From positions 124,001 through 188,000 of the forward strand of contig NZ_BBYJ01000006.1 in the NCBI RefSeq assembly GCF_001528665.1: a stretch of DNA of 64,000 nt, given 5' to 3'. A model generated the notes under the pieces. That model worked only from the letters and a program-made list of their open reading frames with translations, was not told the DNA's origin and ran no database searches. This DNA is from Microtetraspora malaysiensis. Its GTDB lineage: Bacteria; Actinomycetota; Actinomycetes; Streptosporangiales; Streptosporangiaceae. Of this stretch, positions 8,879-17,955 are shown piece by piece. Both the position numbers and the translations under genes were made by a program. The stretch's first letter is position 1. Each line of letters opens with the position of its first letter.

Positions 8879-10288
8879 ATGCGATACGCGTTCCCTCTTG
8901 TCCTTCTCGGCCTGGGCAGCCTGATCACCGCCCTGGACTTCACCGTCGTCTACGTCGCGCTGCCGTGGATCGCGCGTGACGTGGGCTTCTCTCCGAACGC
9001 GCTGCAATGGGTGGTCAGCGCGTACGCGGTGCCCTTCGGCGGCTTCCTGCTGCTCGGCGGCCGGTTGTCCGATCTGGTGGGCAGGCGGCGGATGTTCGTC
9101 TGCGGCATGCTGCTGTACGGCGTGGCCTCGCTGCTCGGCGGGCTGGCCACCTCCCCGGGGCTCCTGATCTGCGCACGGGCGCTGCAGGGGATCGGCGGCG
9201 CGGTGCTGATGCCCGCGACCCTCTCGCTGGTCGTCACCATGTTCGACGAGGGGCCCGCGCGCAACCGGGCGATGACCGTGTGGGCCGTGTGCGGCGCCGC
9301 CGGACTCAGCCTGGGCGCGCTGCTCGGCGGCGTGCTCACCAGTGCCTTCGGCTGGGAGGCGGTCTTCTTCGTGAACGTGCCGCTGACCGTGGTCGGCGCC
9401 GCCGCCGCGTTCACCGTGCTGACGCCGGACGGCGCGCGGAGGCCGGGCGGGCTCGACCTGCCCGGCGCGCTCACCGGCACCGTGGGGATCACGGTGCTCG
9501 TGCTCGCCATCGCGCACGGTGCCGACTGGGGCTGGGCCTCCCCGGGCGTCCTCGGGGCCCTCGCGGCGGGCGCCGCGTCGCTCGCCGGGTTCTTCGCGAT
9601 CGAGGCGCGCAGCCGCAACCCGCTGTTGCCGCTGCGGCTGCTGGCCAACCGGCACACGAGCGTCGGCGCCGGCGCCATCCTGCTGTACGGCCTGACCTTG
9701 CAGTGCGTGCCGTACTTCCTCACGCTGCACTTCCAGGACGTGCTCGGCTACGACGCCCTGCGGTCGGGCCTGGCCTTCCTCGGGCCGACCCTGGCGATCA
9801 CGGTGGGCAACCTGGCCGCCGAGCGGCTGATCCCGCGCCTCGGGACGTACCGCACGCTGGTGCTCAGCCTGGTCGTGGGTGCGGCCGGTACGGCGGTGCT
9901 GGCGGCGAGCCTGTCCGTCAGCGGGTCCCATCTCGGTCTGCTGGCCGGGGTCGTCGGCTTCGGCCTGGGCGCGGGCCTGTCGTTCGCCACCATGTTCATC
10001 GTGGCCTCGACCGGCGTGGCCCCGCACGAGCAGGGTGCGGTCTCGGGCCTCTCCTCCACCGTCCTGCAAGCGGGCGCCGGCGCGGGCCTGGCCGTCCTGG
10101 TGGCTGTGGCCGGCCACGACACTGCCGGCCTGACCGGTGAGGCGCTCCGCGCCGCCACGGTCGACAGCCTGCGCTCGGCTCTCTTCGTCGCCGCCGCGGT
10201 CGCCGCGACCGGCTCGGTGGCCGTGCTCGCGTTCATCCGTGAACACAGGAAACCGGCATTGACCGGCCTGACGGCCGCGGAGGAGTAG
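8879..10288 (+). CDS. MFS drug exporter, DHA2 (14-TM) family
   Basis: 469 aa, hydrophobic throughout, about 14 membrane segments. LDFTVVYVALPWIARDVG and GGRLSDLVGRRRMF (loop 2-3 motif A) identify the EmrB/QacA proton-driven drug-exporter group. The ATG at 8879 begins directly at the first membrane helix. It is divergently arranged with the regulator on the other strand, a common exporter/regulator pair. Substrate unknown. Confidence 0.88.
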   Translation: MRYAFPLVLLGLGSLITALDFTVVYVALPWIARDVGFSPNALQWVVSAYAVPFGGFLLLGGRLSDLVGRRRMFVCGMLLYGVASLLGGLATSPGLLICARALQGIGGAVLMPATLSLVVTMFDEGPARNRAMTVWAVCGAAGLSLGALLGGVLTSAFGWEAVFFVNVPLTVVGAAAAFTVLTPDGARRPGGLDLPGALTGTVGITVLVLAIAHGADWGWASPGVLGALAAGAASLAGFFAIEARSRNPLLPLRLLANRHTSVGAGAILLYGLTLQCVPYFLTLHFQDVLGYDALRSGLAFLGPTLAITVGNLAAERLIPRLGTYRTLVLSLVVGAAGTAVLAASLSVSGSHLGLLAGVVGFGLGAGLSFATMFIVASTGVAPHEQGAVSGLSSTVLQAGAGAGLAVLVAVAGHDTAGLTGEALRAATVDSLRSALFVAAAVAATGSVAVLAFIREHRKPALTGLTAAEE

Positions 10289-10343
10289 GGCTCTCCGCCG
10301 CGGCGGACCATCCCGGCAGCGTGATCGGTGTGGTGCGGCGGCG

Positions 10344-10856
10344 TCAGTCGCCGGTGACGCCGTCGGCCATCTCCCGGAGGATGTCGATGTGCCCGTTGTG
10401 GCGGGCGGTCTCCTCGATCAGATGCATGATGATCCAGCGCAGCTCCACATCCTTGCCGCTCCGGACCTTGCGCTTCGCGAGGGTGCCGAGATCGAGGGAC
10501 GCCACCAGCTTCCGGTAGCGGTCGCACTGGGCCTCGTAGTCGGCCAGCAGCGTTGCCAGGGGGATGTCGGGGCCGATCCGCATCTCGCGGTCGGGGTCCT
10601 CCTCCGTCCACGGTCCGTGGTCCTCCTCGCCGAGGAACACGACCTGCATCCAGGAGTACTCAACCCAGTGCAGATGGCTGACCAGGCCGGAGATCGTCAT
10701 GAGCGGCGACCCGGGGAGGGGGGCCTTGCCGGCGTCCTCGTCCGAGAGCCCCTCACATTTCGCGTGCACAGTGGCACGCGCGTAGTCGAGGAAGGTCGTC
10801 AGCATGGTGCGTTCGTCGAAGGACGAGGGAAAGTCGGTGCGTGTCATGGCCCGCAT
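10344..10856 (-). CDS. DinB-family protein (DUF664)
   Basis: 170 aa four-helix protein of the DinB / mycothiol-dependent group. Candidate metal ligands are H61/H63 in SHLHWVEYSW and H153/H156 in ETARHNGHIDIL. Related actinobacterial proteins use a low-molecular-weight thiol or are uncharacterised. A second in-frame ATG three codons in could be the real start. It stands alone between convergent and divergent neighbours. Confidence 0.8.
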   Translation of the reverse strand: MRAMTRTDFPSSFDERTMLTTFLDYARATVHAKCEGLSDEDAGKAPLPGSPLMTISGLVSHLHWVEYSWMQVVFLGEEDHGPWTEEDPDREMRIGPDIPLATLLADYEAQCDRYRKLVASLDLGTLAKRKVRSGKDVELRWIIMHLIEETARHNGHIDILREMADGVTGD

Positions 10857-11066
10857 CCTTCAGGTGCCGCGACCGGGGTGTCCAATCGTTTATTCGGCCG
10901 CCCGGCCACGCCCCCGGCCTGGAACGGCGTGGCCCGTACAGAGGGCGCGCGCAGCGGCCCTGGGCGGGGACGGCCGGGGCGGTCTCCCGCCCCGCATCCC
11001 CCGGCTGAGATTACGAATGGCGCCGTTGCGGGGCGCTTCGCGGAACGCGGAGGCCGGGCCCGGCGA

Positions 11067-11717
11067 TCACTTGGTGGCAGGGCGGGCGGACTGGTAGAGG
11101 CGGGTGGCGTACTCGGGTCCGTAGTAGCGCTCCAGCTCCTCCAGCGTCTCCTCCGTGGGCTGGAGGCTCTTCACGATGCGCGCGTGCGACGGCAGGGCGT
11201 CGGGGTTCCACGTCTCCGGCTTCCACAGCTCGGAGCGGAGGAACGCCTTGGCGCAGTGGAAGAAGATCTGCTCGATCTCGACGACGAGGGCGAAACTCGG
11301 CCGGTGCCCCTTGACGACCATCCGGTCGAAGAACGGCGCCTCGCGGACCAGGCGGGCCCTGCCGTTGATGCGGAGCGTCTCGTTCCGGCCCGGGACGAGG
11401 TAGATGAGGCCGACGTGCGGGTTGGACAGCACGTTGAGGAAGCCGTCCGCCCTGCGGTTGCCGGGCCGTTCGGGGATCGCGATCGTGGTGTCGTCCAGGA
11501 CGAGCGTGAACCCGGCGGGGTCGCCCTTCGGGGAGACGTCGCAGGCCCCGTCCGCGTCGGCTGTGGCGACCAGACAGAACGGAGAGACCGCCAGCCACTC
11601 CCGGTCGCGCTCGTGCAGCCGCACGCGCTCCTTGGTGATCGCCCTCGGCATCGGTGCCCCCAGCAACTCGCGGAGCTCGGCCTCCGAGGTGACCTCCACG
11701 AATTCGCTGCTCTCCAT
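11067..11717 (-). CDS. Pyridoxamine 5'-phosphate oxidase-like FMN protein
   Basis: 216 aa from the ATG at 11717, preceded by GGGAG at 5 nt; an 18-codon longer frame exists without a ribosome site. The fold is the split-barrel flavin family (MSMEG_1061-like), readable in ATADADGACDVSPKGDPAGF, IPERPGNRRADGF and LNVLSNPHVGLIYLVPG. It probably binds FMN or F420 and performs an unassigned redox reaction. True PdxH-type function is unlikely. Confidence 0.82.
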   Translation of the reverse strand: MESSEFVEVTSEAELRELLGAPMPRAITKERVRLHERDREWLAVSPFCLVATADADGACDVSPKGDPAGFTLVLDDTTIAIPERPGNRRADGFLNVLSNPHVGLIYLVPGRNETLRINGRARLVREAPFFDRMVVKGHRPSFALVVEIEQIFFHCAKAFLRSELWKPETWNPDALPSHARIVKSLQPTEETLEELERYYGPEYATRLYQSARPATK

Positions 11718-11876
11718 GATCGCTCCCGTCGTCAGGCGTTGATCAACGTCGTTGAGCATACTTCGCGGCATTCGCCTTCTTGGGGGGCGGGCATCGCCTG
11801 ACGCGCTGATCGCCGCCGTACGGCCAGGCCGGATCGCCCAGGTTTCGGGTGAGCAGAGCCTGATCTCGGGGCGGGG

Positions 11877-12362
11877 TCAGGACGACCTGCGCCACCGCCT
11901 GAACCAGGAGCCATCCCGCTTGGGGCGGGGTTGCGCCGGGGGAGCGGGCGGCGGCGTCCCGGCGGGCTGATGCGCGCGCCACTCACGCACGACCTTCTCC
12001 ACGTCGAAGGGCGTCAGGTTGAGCGGCGGCCCCGACATCGCCTTCCTCATCCCCTCAGCGATCTTCTCGTTGATGTCCGCGACGATCTTCCGGACCTCGG
12101 CCTCCGACCTCGCCCCCTGCGCCGCGGCGAGGGCCTCCTCGGCCTCCTTCCGCAGGGCGAGCGTGCCGGGCAGCGGCATGGACAGGTTCTCCTCGCGGAG
12201 CTTCTGCTTCACCCACCACATCTCGTCGTACGGCTTGCCCTGGTCGGGAAGGGGCTTGCCCGCGCCGGGCAGGTTGTCGAACAGGCCGCGCTCGGTGCCC
12301 TCGCGTATCTGCCGGTCGATCCAGCTCTCGAAGCTGACGCCGGGCGGTTTCCGCTCTGTCAT
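11877..12362 (-). CDS. DUF1992 (DnaJ-homolog C28-like) protein
   Basis: 161 aa from the ATG at 12362, chosen because GGGAGG sits 7 nt upstream; a longer in-frame start would lie before that site. The signature WIDRQIREGTERGLFDNLPG followed by GKPLPDQGKPYDEMWWVKQK is diagnostic of DUF1992. Function is unknown in bacteria. The tail is proline-rich. Confidence 0.85.
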   Translation of the reverse strand: MTERKPPGVSFESWIDRQIREGTERGLFDNLPGAGKPLPDQGKPYDEMWWVKQKLREENLSMPLPGTLALRKEAEEALAAAQGARSEAEVRKIVADINEKIAEGMRKAMSGPPLNLTPFDVEKVVREWRAHQPAGTPPPAPPAQPRPKRDGSWFRRWRRSS

Positions 12363-12611
12363 GGATACGCCTCCCGTCACAGGCGGTCATACGGAGCATA
12401 ACCACGAGAGGGAACGGGGCTCCGTTCGTCATACCTGTGGCGCGCGGGCGCCCCCACCGCCCATCGCCGACTTCACCACCGTCCGCCCGGCACTCGGGGG
12501 ACGTGGCGAGATCGGGCCGCGGCGGTAGTTCGCTGGGATCGATCCGCTGTTCTTCGTTCTGTCTTGATCTAGAGTCACACCCGTTGTCACCATCGCGAGC
12601 GGAGCCACCCG

Positions 12612-13094
12612 ATGTCAGCCCTGACCGTGCGTCGAGCATTTCCCGAGGACGCCGCCCTACTCGCTGAGATGAACCGCCACGTGCACGATCTGCACACGCG
12701 GCATCGGCCGGACATCTACAACGAGCAGCCGCCGCCGGAGGAGCTGGCGACGATCTACAGAGAGCAGCTCGGTCGCGAGTCCGTCTGGGGCTTCGTCGCC
12801 GAGCTCGCGGGGAGCGGATGCGTCGGATACGCGACCGCGGCGCTCCAGCAGCGTGCCCCCAGCGCGTTCCTGCGGCCCGAATCGTTCATCGTCCTGAACC
12901 AGCTCGCCGTGGCGCCGGAGGCGACACGGCGCGGAGCCGCGACCGCCCTGCTCGATGCCGTTCGAGAGGCGGGAAGAGCGGCCGGCTGCCGCCGCCTCGT
13001 CACCGAGGTCTGGGATTTCAACGATGATGCGCGCTCGTTTTACGAAGCCTCCGGCTTCCTGCCGACGAAGCGTTCCCTGGAGCAACTGCTGTGA
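12612..13094 (+). CDS. GNAT-family N-acetyltransferase
   Basis: 160 aa. The acetyl-CoA-binding segment is LNQLAVAPEATRRGAATALL (motif A), followed by VTEVWDFNDDARSFYEASGF (motif B). It fits the single-domain GNAT length. Substrate unknown. No operon partner. Confidence 0.85.
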   Translation: MSALTVRRAFPEDAALLAEMNRHVHDLHTRHRPDIYNEQPPPEELATIYREQLGRESVWGFVAELAGSGCVGYATAALQQRAPSAFLRPESFIVLNQLAVAPEATRRGAATALLDAVREAGRAAGCRRLVTEVWDFNDDARSFYEASGFLPTKRSLEQLL

Positions 13095-13192
13095 ACGTGG
13101 ACGGCGCCTGAGAGCCGGAGATAGGCGGCGGCAGGCACAGTACGACGCCCCCAACTTTCCAGACCGCAGAGGCCGAGGCGTTCTAGTTTTTC

Positions 13193-13345
13193 TCAGACGC
13201 GCTCGATCTCGATCGCCAGTACGCCGAGCGCCTCCTTTGAGTCGTGTACAAGCGGGTGAAGTGCGTGGGATCGGACAGCGTCAGGCCGACCAGCCACACC
13301 AGGTGGTCGACGTAGTCGTCGACGCTGCCTTCCGCACGCGGTGAT
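13193..13345 (-). pseudogene. Frameshifted C-terminal remnant of an unknown gene
   Basis: Reading on the minus strand, VDDYVDHLVWLVGLTLSDP ... THFTRL continues naturally only after a +1 shift near 13243 as HDSKEALGVLAIEIERV and then a stop. Neither frame alone looks like a protein, but the spliced reading does. I do not recognise the family. The rest of 13095-13654 holds only the terminator hairpin listed next. Confidence 0.3.
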
Positions 13346-13496
13346 GTCCAGCACCCATGACGGCCTCGCCCGGTGGACGGTGCAGCGCCTCCTGTAAGAC
13401 CCCGTCCTCGATCGCGCGCCGTCGGTCCGGTAGAGCGCACGCAGATTGGCCCGTGGCGGGACACCGGCGGTATGGGTTTCCCTGAGTCGGAAAAGA

Positions 13497-13536
13497 AAAA
13501 GAGCCACCCTAGGCCAGGCACCTAGAGGGCTCTTTT
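13497..13536 (-). terminator. Rho-independent terminator
   Basis: Stem AAAAGAGCC / GGCTCTTTT extended inward by CTAGG pairs. On the minus strand it is followed by TTTTTCTTTTCC. It lies 118 bp after the end of the small secreted protein gene and would end that transcript; it may also stop plus-strand readthrough from the acetyltransferase. Confidence 0.7.
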
Positions 13537-13654
13537 CCCTACGGGATTCTGCGGCCCATTCTTGCACTGTCCCCATATCTGGGCGTGCCCTGATCAGGCC
13601 GAAGGTCGATGCGCGGTGAGCCGCGGCTTAACATTGTTACCCGGCTCGGCGGCT

Positions 13655-13969
13655 TCAGCAGTATGCAACGCCCTGGTACGAAGCGGTGGGGATGGACACG
13701 CTTCTCGTCGTCTCGCCCGGCGCGAGATTGACACACTTGCCGTCAGGCCCGTAGTTCCACACGACCTTGACCTTGTACGTCCAAGCGCACCCGCTCTTTA
13801 CCTTGACCCAGGGTTCGCCCGTTATCTGCCTGCCCCCGTCTACCTTCTTCACACATGTCGCCCACGCCGTAGCGCCAGTGGTCTCCGCATTTGCGCTGCC
13901 TGCTCCAGCAATCAGCAGGAGTGCGGCACCAGAGGCCGCGGCCCACGCCTTGAAGCTCGCTCGCACCAT
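13655..13969 (-). CDS. Small secreted protein, tendamistat-like cysteine pattern
   Basis: 104 aa. A signal peptide ends GSANA (about 28), leaving a ~76-residue exported protein with four cysteines (39, 61, 79, 104). The run GCAWTYKVKVVWNYGPDGKC then NLAPGETT resembles the alpha-amylase inhibitor (tendamistat) fold, where two disulfides brace a beta barrel. The inhibitory WRY triad is not present, so amylase inhibition is not implied. GGAG lies 8 nt before the chosen ATG; a 33-codon longer frame has no ribosome site. A strong terminator follows. Confidence 0.6.
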   Translation of the reverse strand: MVRASFKAWAAASGAALLLIAGAGSANAETTGATAWATCVKKVDGGRQITGEPWVKVKSGCAWTYKVKVVWNYGPDGKCVNLAPGETTRSVSIPTASYQGVAYC

Positions 13970-14420
13970 TGAATCCGCTCCGATTCGAAGATCCTTTGCG
14001 ATTTTGGCAATAGTACATGACAGCACTGCGTACCGCCATAGATCGCGCAACATTCCGTCAATCTGCACGTCAGGGTCGTCTGGACGGCTTCGAACGCGTC
14101 CGCCGCGTCGGCGAGCGAGTCACGTGCGAAGCCAATCTGCTGGTAGCGCCCTCCGCCCCGCGCCGTGGTTATCGGCTCTCAGCTGCAAAGGACTTCGCGC
14201 CGCGAGCGAGTTCGCTTTCCCATTCGCAGAACTCCTGTTCGTTTCGCGGCAGTCAGGTTGACGTGGAGCTTTCCCGGTGTGAATCACTTGTGGTGAGACC
14301 CATTCTTCGAAGTCCGCGCTCTTTTTTGGGACTCCTGACATTCATCCGTGTATCTGTACGAGCGTGCCTGTTCCTATCAGGCGAATCCCTGATGTCCGAG
14401 TCGATCTCGGTGAGCAAAAA
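13970..14420. other. Non-coding stretch, nothing recognised
   Basis: About 450 bp between two minus-strand exported-protein genes. Composition is less GC-rich than the flanking core genes and short frames on both strands lack ribosome sites or family motifs. It must hold the promoter of the small secreted protein. I see no repeat, RNA gene or conserved site in it. Confidence 0.4.
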
Positions 14421-14984
14421 TCAATAATCAATATCGACCCCGTTCTTGCAATTTCCCCCAGTCGGGGAAAATGATATCTGGAGCCAATATCGTGGTGGCG
14501 AGAGGTTGCTCGCTGCATCGCTTGACCAATAATCAAAGGCCACTAAAAGATCGGCAACGAACCCGCCGAGATCTTTGGAGTAGCAGGTGTCGGACGGCCA
14601 ATACTCGGTTGTCCCCACTTTTCTCTTCAGTTCCCGAGTGCCATCCTTCGTCATGCGCCATCCTGACAGCTTCGCTTCGGAGGCATAGTAGGAGGCGACG
14701 TCGAAAGGCGTTCCATCGAATTTGATGAGACGCTCGACCTCACCGATTCCGTTGGCGTCAGTGCACGCCAGCGTGGGAATCACATCCGAAGCGTCGTGAG
14801 CGCCAGGCGGCATCTTATCCAAAATGGATTCATTTTGGGCGCGCTCAGCCATTGAACCGGTTGGATCGTTTATGCAGTCCAAGCCCGTAAGCCGGCCGAC
14901 CGCCGAGCAGCCAGATGTCATGACAGGCAACGCCAGTGCCGCCAACAGGATTACCGGCAGATAGGAGCGCGGCGGATGCGTCAT
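14421..14984 (-). CDS. Hypothetical lipoprotein
   Basis: 187 aa. A lipoprotein signal ends TSGC (C26), after a hydrophobic stretch LPVILLAALALPV. The exported part contains further cysteines (in GLDCIND, TLACTDAN, DTCYSK and GNCKNG), suggesting two disulfides. GAAGGG lies about 9 nt before the ATG. I do not recognise a family. Codon use is more relaxed (lower third-position GC) than in core genes nearby, consistent with an acquired stretch. Confidence 0.6.
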   Translation of the reverse strand: MTHPPRSYLPVILLAALALPVMTSGCSAVGRLTGLDCINDPTGSMAERAQNESILDKMPPGAHDASDVIPTLACTDANGIGEVERLIKFDGTPFDVASYYASEAKLSGWRMTKDGTRELKRKVGTTEYWPSDTCYSKDLGGFVADLLVAFDYWSSDAASNLSPPRYWLQISFSPTGGNCKNGVDIDY

Positions 14985-15153
14985 CCCACGAACCCTTCTA
15001 TTCGTGAAAAGTCGGGATCCTTCCACAATGGTTTGCCCTACGCCGCCCAGTCGGCGCAACCCTTCTCCAGAGCTACCCGCCTGCGCGGCCGGGCTTGATC
15101 TGATGGCTGGGGTCCCACGGTCGGCTCGGCCACAGTCCTGACGGGCAGGAGAG

Positions 15154-16927
15154 CTACTTCGCTGCAGGATCCTGCGGCTGATCGCGTTCGGCGCGGAATT
15201 CGTCCAGGAGGGTGAAGAAGAGCTCCATCCCCGAAGTGCCGGACTTCTCGGCCGCGTTTTCGATTTCCACAGCCCAGCCCAGGGCGCTGGGATACGACAT
15301 GCCCAGCCGCGGCCACAGCCACTCCGCGAAGGGCCCGCCATCGTTGTCGCTCAAGGGCAAGACCGCGCGGACGACCAAGCGGCCTTCGGGCCGGCTGCTG
15401 ATCGTGCAGCTTCCGCCGAGCTCGGCCGCCCGCTCGCGCATCGAGGTCCAGCCGATGCCCCGGGTGGTGGTCCGGTCCGTCCCGCAGCCGTTGTCGGCCA
15501 CGGTCAGCTCGAATGATCCGCCCACCTCGACAGCGACGCGACAGCGGGTGGCGCCGGAATGCCGGGCGACGTTCGTCATCGCCTCGGACGCGATCCGGAA
15601 GGCGGCGACCTCAACCGCGGCGGGCAGCGCCGGGAGCCCCTCGGGGCCGGTCACCTCGAACGTCACTGCACCGGACAGGGAGACAGCGCGCTGCCGGATC
15701 GCGTGCAACAGGCCCACCTCGTCGATCGCCGGTGGCCGCAGGTCGTCGACGAGCCGCCGTACCTCCGCAATGGAGGCCTTGACCTCGTCGCGGATCTCCG
15801 CGATCAGCGCGTTGCTCATTCCGGTGGATCATCGGCGTTCGCAGGGCGGTGTCCTGCTCGGCTCCGGATGCCTCCACCCAGACCCGACCGACCTGTAGGG
15901 CCGAGGCCACCGCGTCGGTCACCGCCTCGACCAGTCCGTCCGGGTCGGCCGCCTCCGTGCGGTCGGCCAGCAGGCGGATCGCCGCGCGCGGGTCGGAGCG
16001 CAATCCGTAGACCCAGCGTTCGATCCGCAGCCGCAAGAACGAGTACGCCGGATGCACGGCCACAGCGACCACGCCCACCGCCAGCAGCCCGCCCACGGTG
16101 TCGTTACCGATGAGCCAGTCGGTAGCGAACAGCAACAACGCATACACGGCCACCACGGCGACGACGAGCAGCAGGTAAGTCAGCGTGCGCGACAGCACGA
16201 GCCGGATGTCGAACAACCGGTGCCGCAGGATCGCGACGCCGACGGTGACCGGCAGGCCGACCGCGATGAGCCCCAACGCTGCCGGGAACAATGGCCCTTC
16301 ATCCAGCAGGAAGTAGTTCACCCAGCCCGCCAGCAGCGTCACCGGGACGGTGAGCGCTCCCCACACCAGCCACAGCAGCTGCAGCCGCTCATCTCCGTAC
16401 GCCCGGCGCAGCCGCCACCAGACGGCGAAGAAACTGCCGGTAATGAGCAGCGCCACGAACAGAAGCCCAACCACACCGAGCAGCCCGGAGACCGGCTCCG
16501 GCAGCCAGGGCACAGGCAGCGCGGCCCCGGCGTGGGCATCGGCGAACCCCTGCCGATCACCGGCCGCCCCGACGACGAATACCAGGACACCGAACAGCCC
16601 GACGCGTACCCACCAGCGCCAGAGCCGATTCGCCGTGCGCCCGTCAGGCAGCAGGTAGGCGATGATGACCAGGCACAGGAACAGCCCGACCCAGGCACCC
16701 ATGGTCAGCTGGTCGACGATGAGGCCCGTCCGGGAGGTGCTCAGCTCGTCGAAGGTCAGCAGGACGAAGAAGAGCACCCCGTGCGCGACCAGCAGCCAGC
16801 CCCCCGGGTGGCGCGGGCGGCGGCGCAGCACCAGCACGCCGATGCAAACGGGTACGGCGGCGGCGAGAGCGACCAATGCCTGCTGCACACCGCCATTCTG
16901 TGGGAGTGATCGACCCGGTGTCAGCAT
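15154..16927 (-). pseudogene. NarL-type sensor histidine kinase with lost H-box
   Basis: The first frame (16927 down to about 15820) encodes about ten membrane helices and a linker reaching TPMIHRNEQ. The second (15819 to 15154, another frame) resumes at IAEIRDEVKASIAEVRRLVDDLRPP, continues through the HATPase (AFRIASEAMTNVARHSGATR, VADNGCG, GIGWTSMRERAAELGG) and then runs into an unrelated tail. The region normally between them, with the GAF-like end and the phosphoacceptor DLHDxLGP box, is missing and the frame changes. Autophosphorylation is therefore impossible. No response regulator gene is adjacent. Start could instead be the GTG at 16888. Confidence 0.75.
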
Positions 16928-17046
16928 GCCCGGGAACAGTTCCCGAACCCTTCAGGACATCTGAATCGTGCGGCGGGACCGGCGGGCGGCCGAGGCTCGG
17001 TACGCCGGTGAGGGCCACCGGCAGCACACACAGGAAGGAGCCGGTC

Positions 17047-17679
17047 ATGCGGCTCTCTGCGTTCGAGAAGTTCCTGCCTTGGACCGGCGGCCTGGCCGGC
17101 ATCCTTTGGGCCGGGCAAATGTTCATTGCGAAGACGCCCGACGACCCGGCCGACACCAAGGCCGTCACCGTCATCGGCGACGCGGCCGTCCAGAACTCCA
17201 TCGCAGGTTTCGCTCTGCTCGCCGGCGCGCTCATGCTGGTTTTCTTCGCCGCCGCAGCGCGCACATCCCTGCGCTCGGGTGAGGCCGGCGAGCCGACCTA
17301 CTCGTCGGTCGCGCACGGCGGGTTCCTCGTGGCGGCCGCGGGCGTCGGCGGGCTCGGGATCGTGCAGATCGCACTGACCAACGCGGCCGAGGTCCATGAC
17401 GCCGCCGCTACCGCCACGATCGGCCAGCTCGCCCTGGTCGGCTGGCTGCCCGCCCTGGTCGGCCTGGTGGCCGCGTTCTGGGGCCTCGGCCTCGGCGGCC
17501 TGCGCACCGCGACCCTGCCGAAATGGTTCGCGATCACCACTGTCGTGCTGGGCGTGGTCGGTGCCCTCGGCCCGGCGGCGATGGTCGTCTACCTGCTGCT
17601 GCCGTTGTGGCTGATCGCCGCGTCGCTTGTCACCGCCCGCCGTTCCCGGGCCCGCGAGGCTCAGCTCGCCGGTGCCTGA
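17047..17679 (+). CDS. Hypothetical multi-pass membrane protein
   Basis: 210 aa from ATG 17047 with AAGGAG 6 nt upstream. About five or six hydrophobic segments, no recognised motif, and a basic C-terminus (TARRSRAREAQ). It is divergent from the broken histidine kinase and shares its ~120-bp promoter region. Function unknown. Confidence 0.6.
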   Translation: MRLSAFEKFLPWTGGLAGILWAGQMFIAKTPDDPADTKAVTVIGDAAVQNSIAGFALLAGALMLVFFAAAARTSLRSGEAGEPTYSSVAHGGFLVAAAGVGGLGIVQIALTNAAEVHDAAATATIGQLALVGWLPALVGLVAAFWGLGLGGLRTATLPKWFAITTVVLGVVGALGPAAMVVYLLLPLWLIAASLVTARRSRAREAQLAGA

Positions 17680-17712
17680 CCCGGCCGTACACGGCCAAGC
17701 TGTCGCCTTGAT

Positions 17713-17743
17713 CGTTCCGGGCGGGGGCCACCCGCCCGGAACG
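17713..17743 (+). terminator. GC-rich hairpin terminator
   Basis: Perfect 13-bp stem CGTTCCGGGCGGG / CCCGCCCGGAACG with a 5-nt loop, 33 bp after the membrane-protein stop. No T-tract. The remainder of the gap to 17955 shows nothing else. Confidence 0.6.
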
Positions 17744-17955
17744 ACTGATCGGCGTACTCACCCACTCGCGCCACCGACGTTGTTCGGGGCGCCGTTGAGG
17801 GATTGGTCTGGAGGAGTTGCCGCCCTCACGGGCTGATTGCAAAGCGGTTCGCATGCCGCGATCAAGGAACATACAGGCGGGCGGCCTTTCACTGGGCACA
17901 CAAGCCCCGGAAGGCAAGGGTGATGCCGGGAAGTAATCGCACTCAGGAGATCACC

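Noticed and set aside
8798-10246. Long upstream extension of the MmyB-type regulator frame
   Set aside because: It runs antisense through the MFS exporter with low-complexity composition; the HTH N-terminus and length fit the ATG at 8797.
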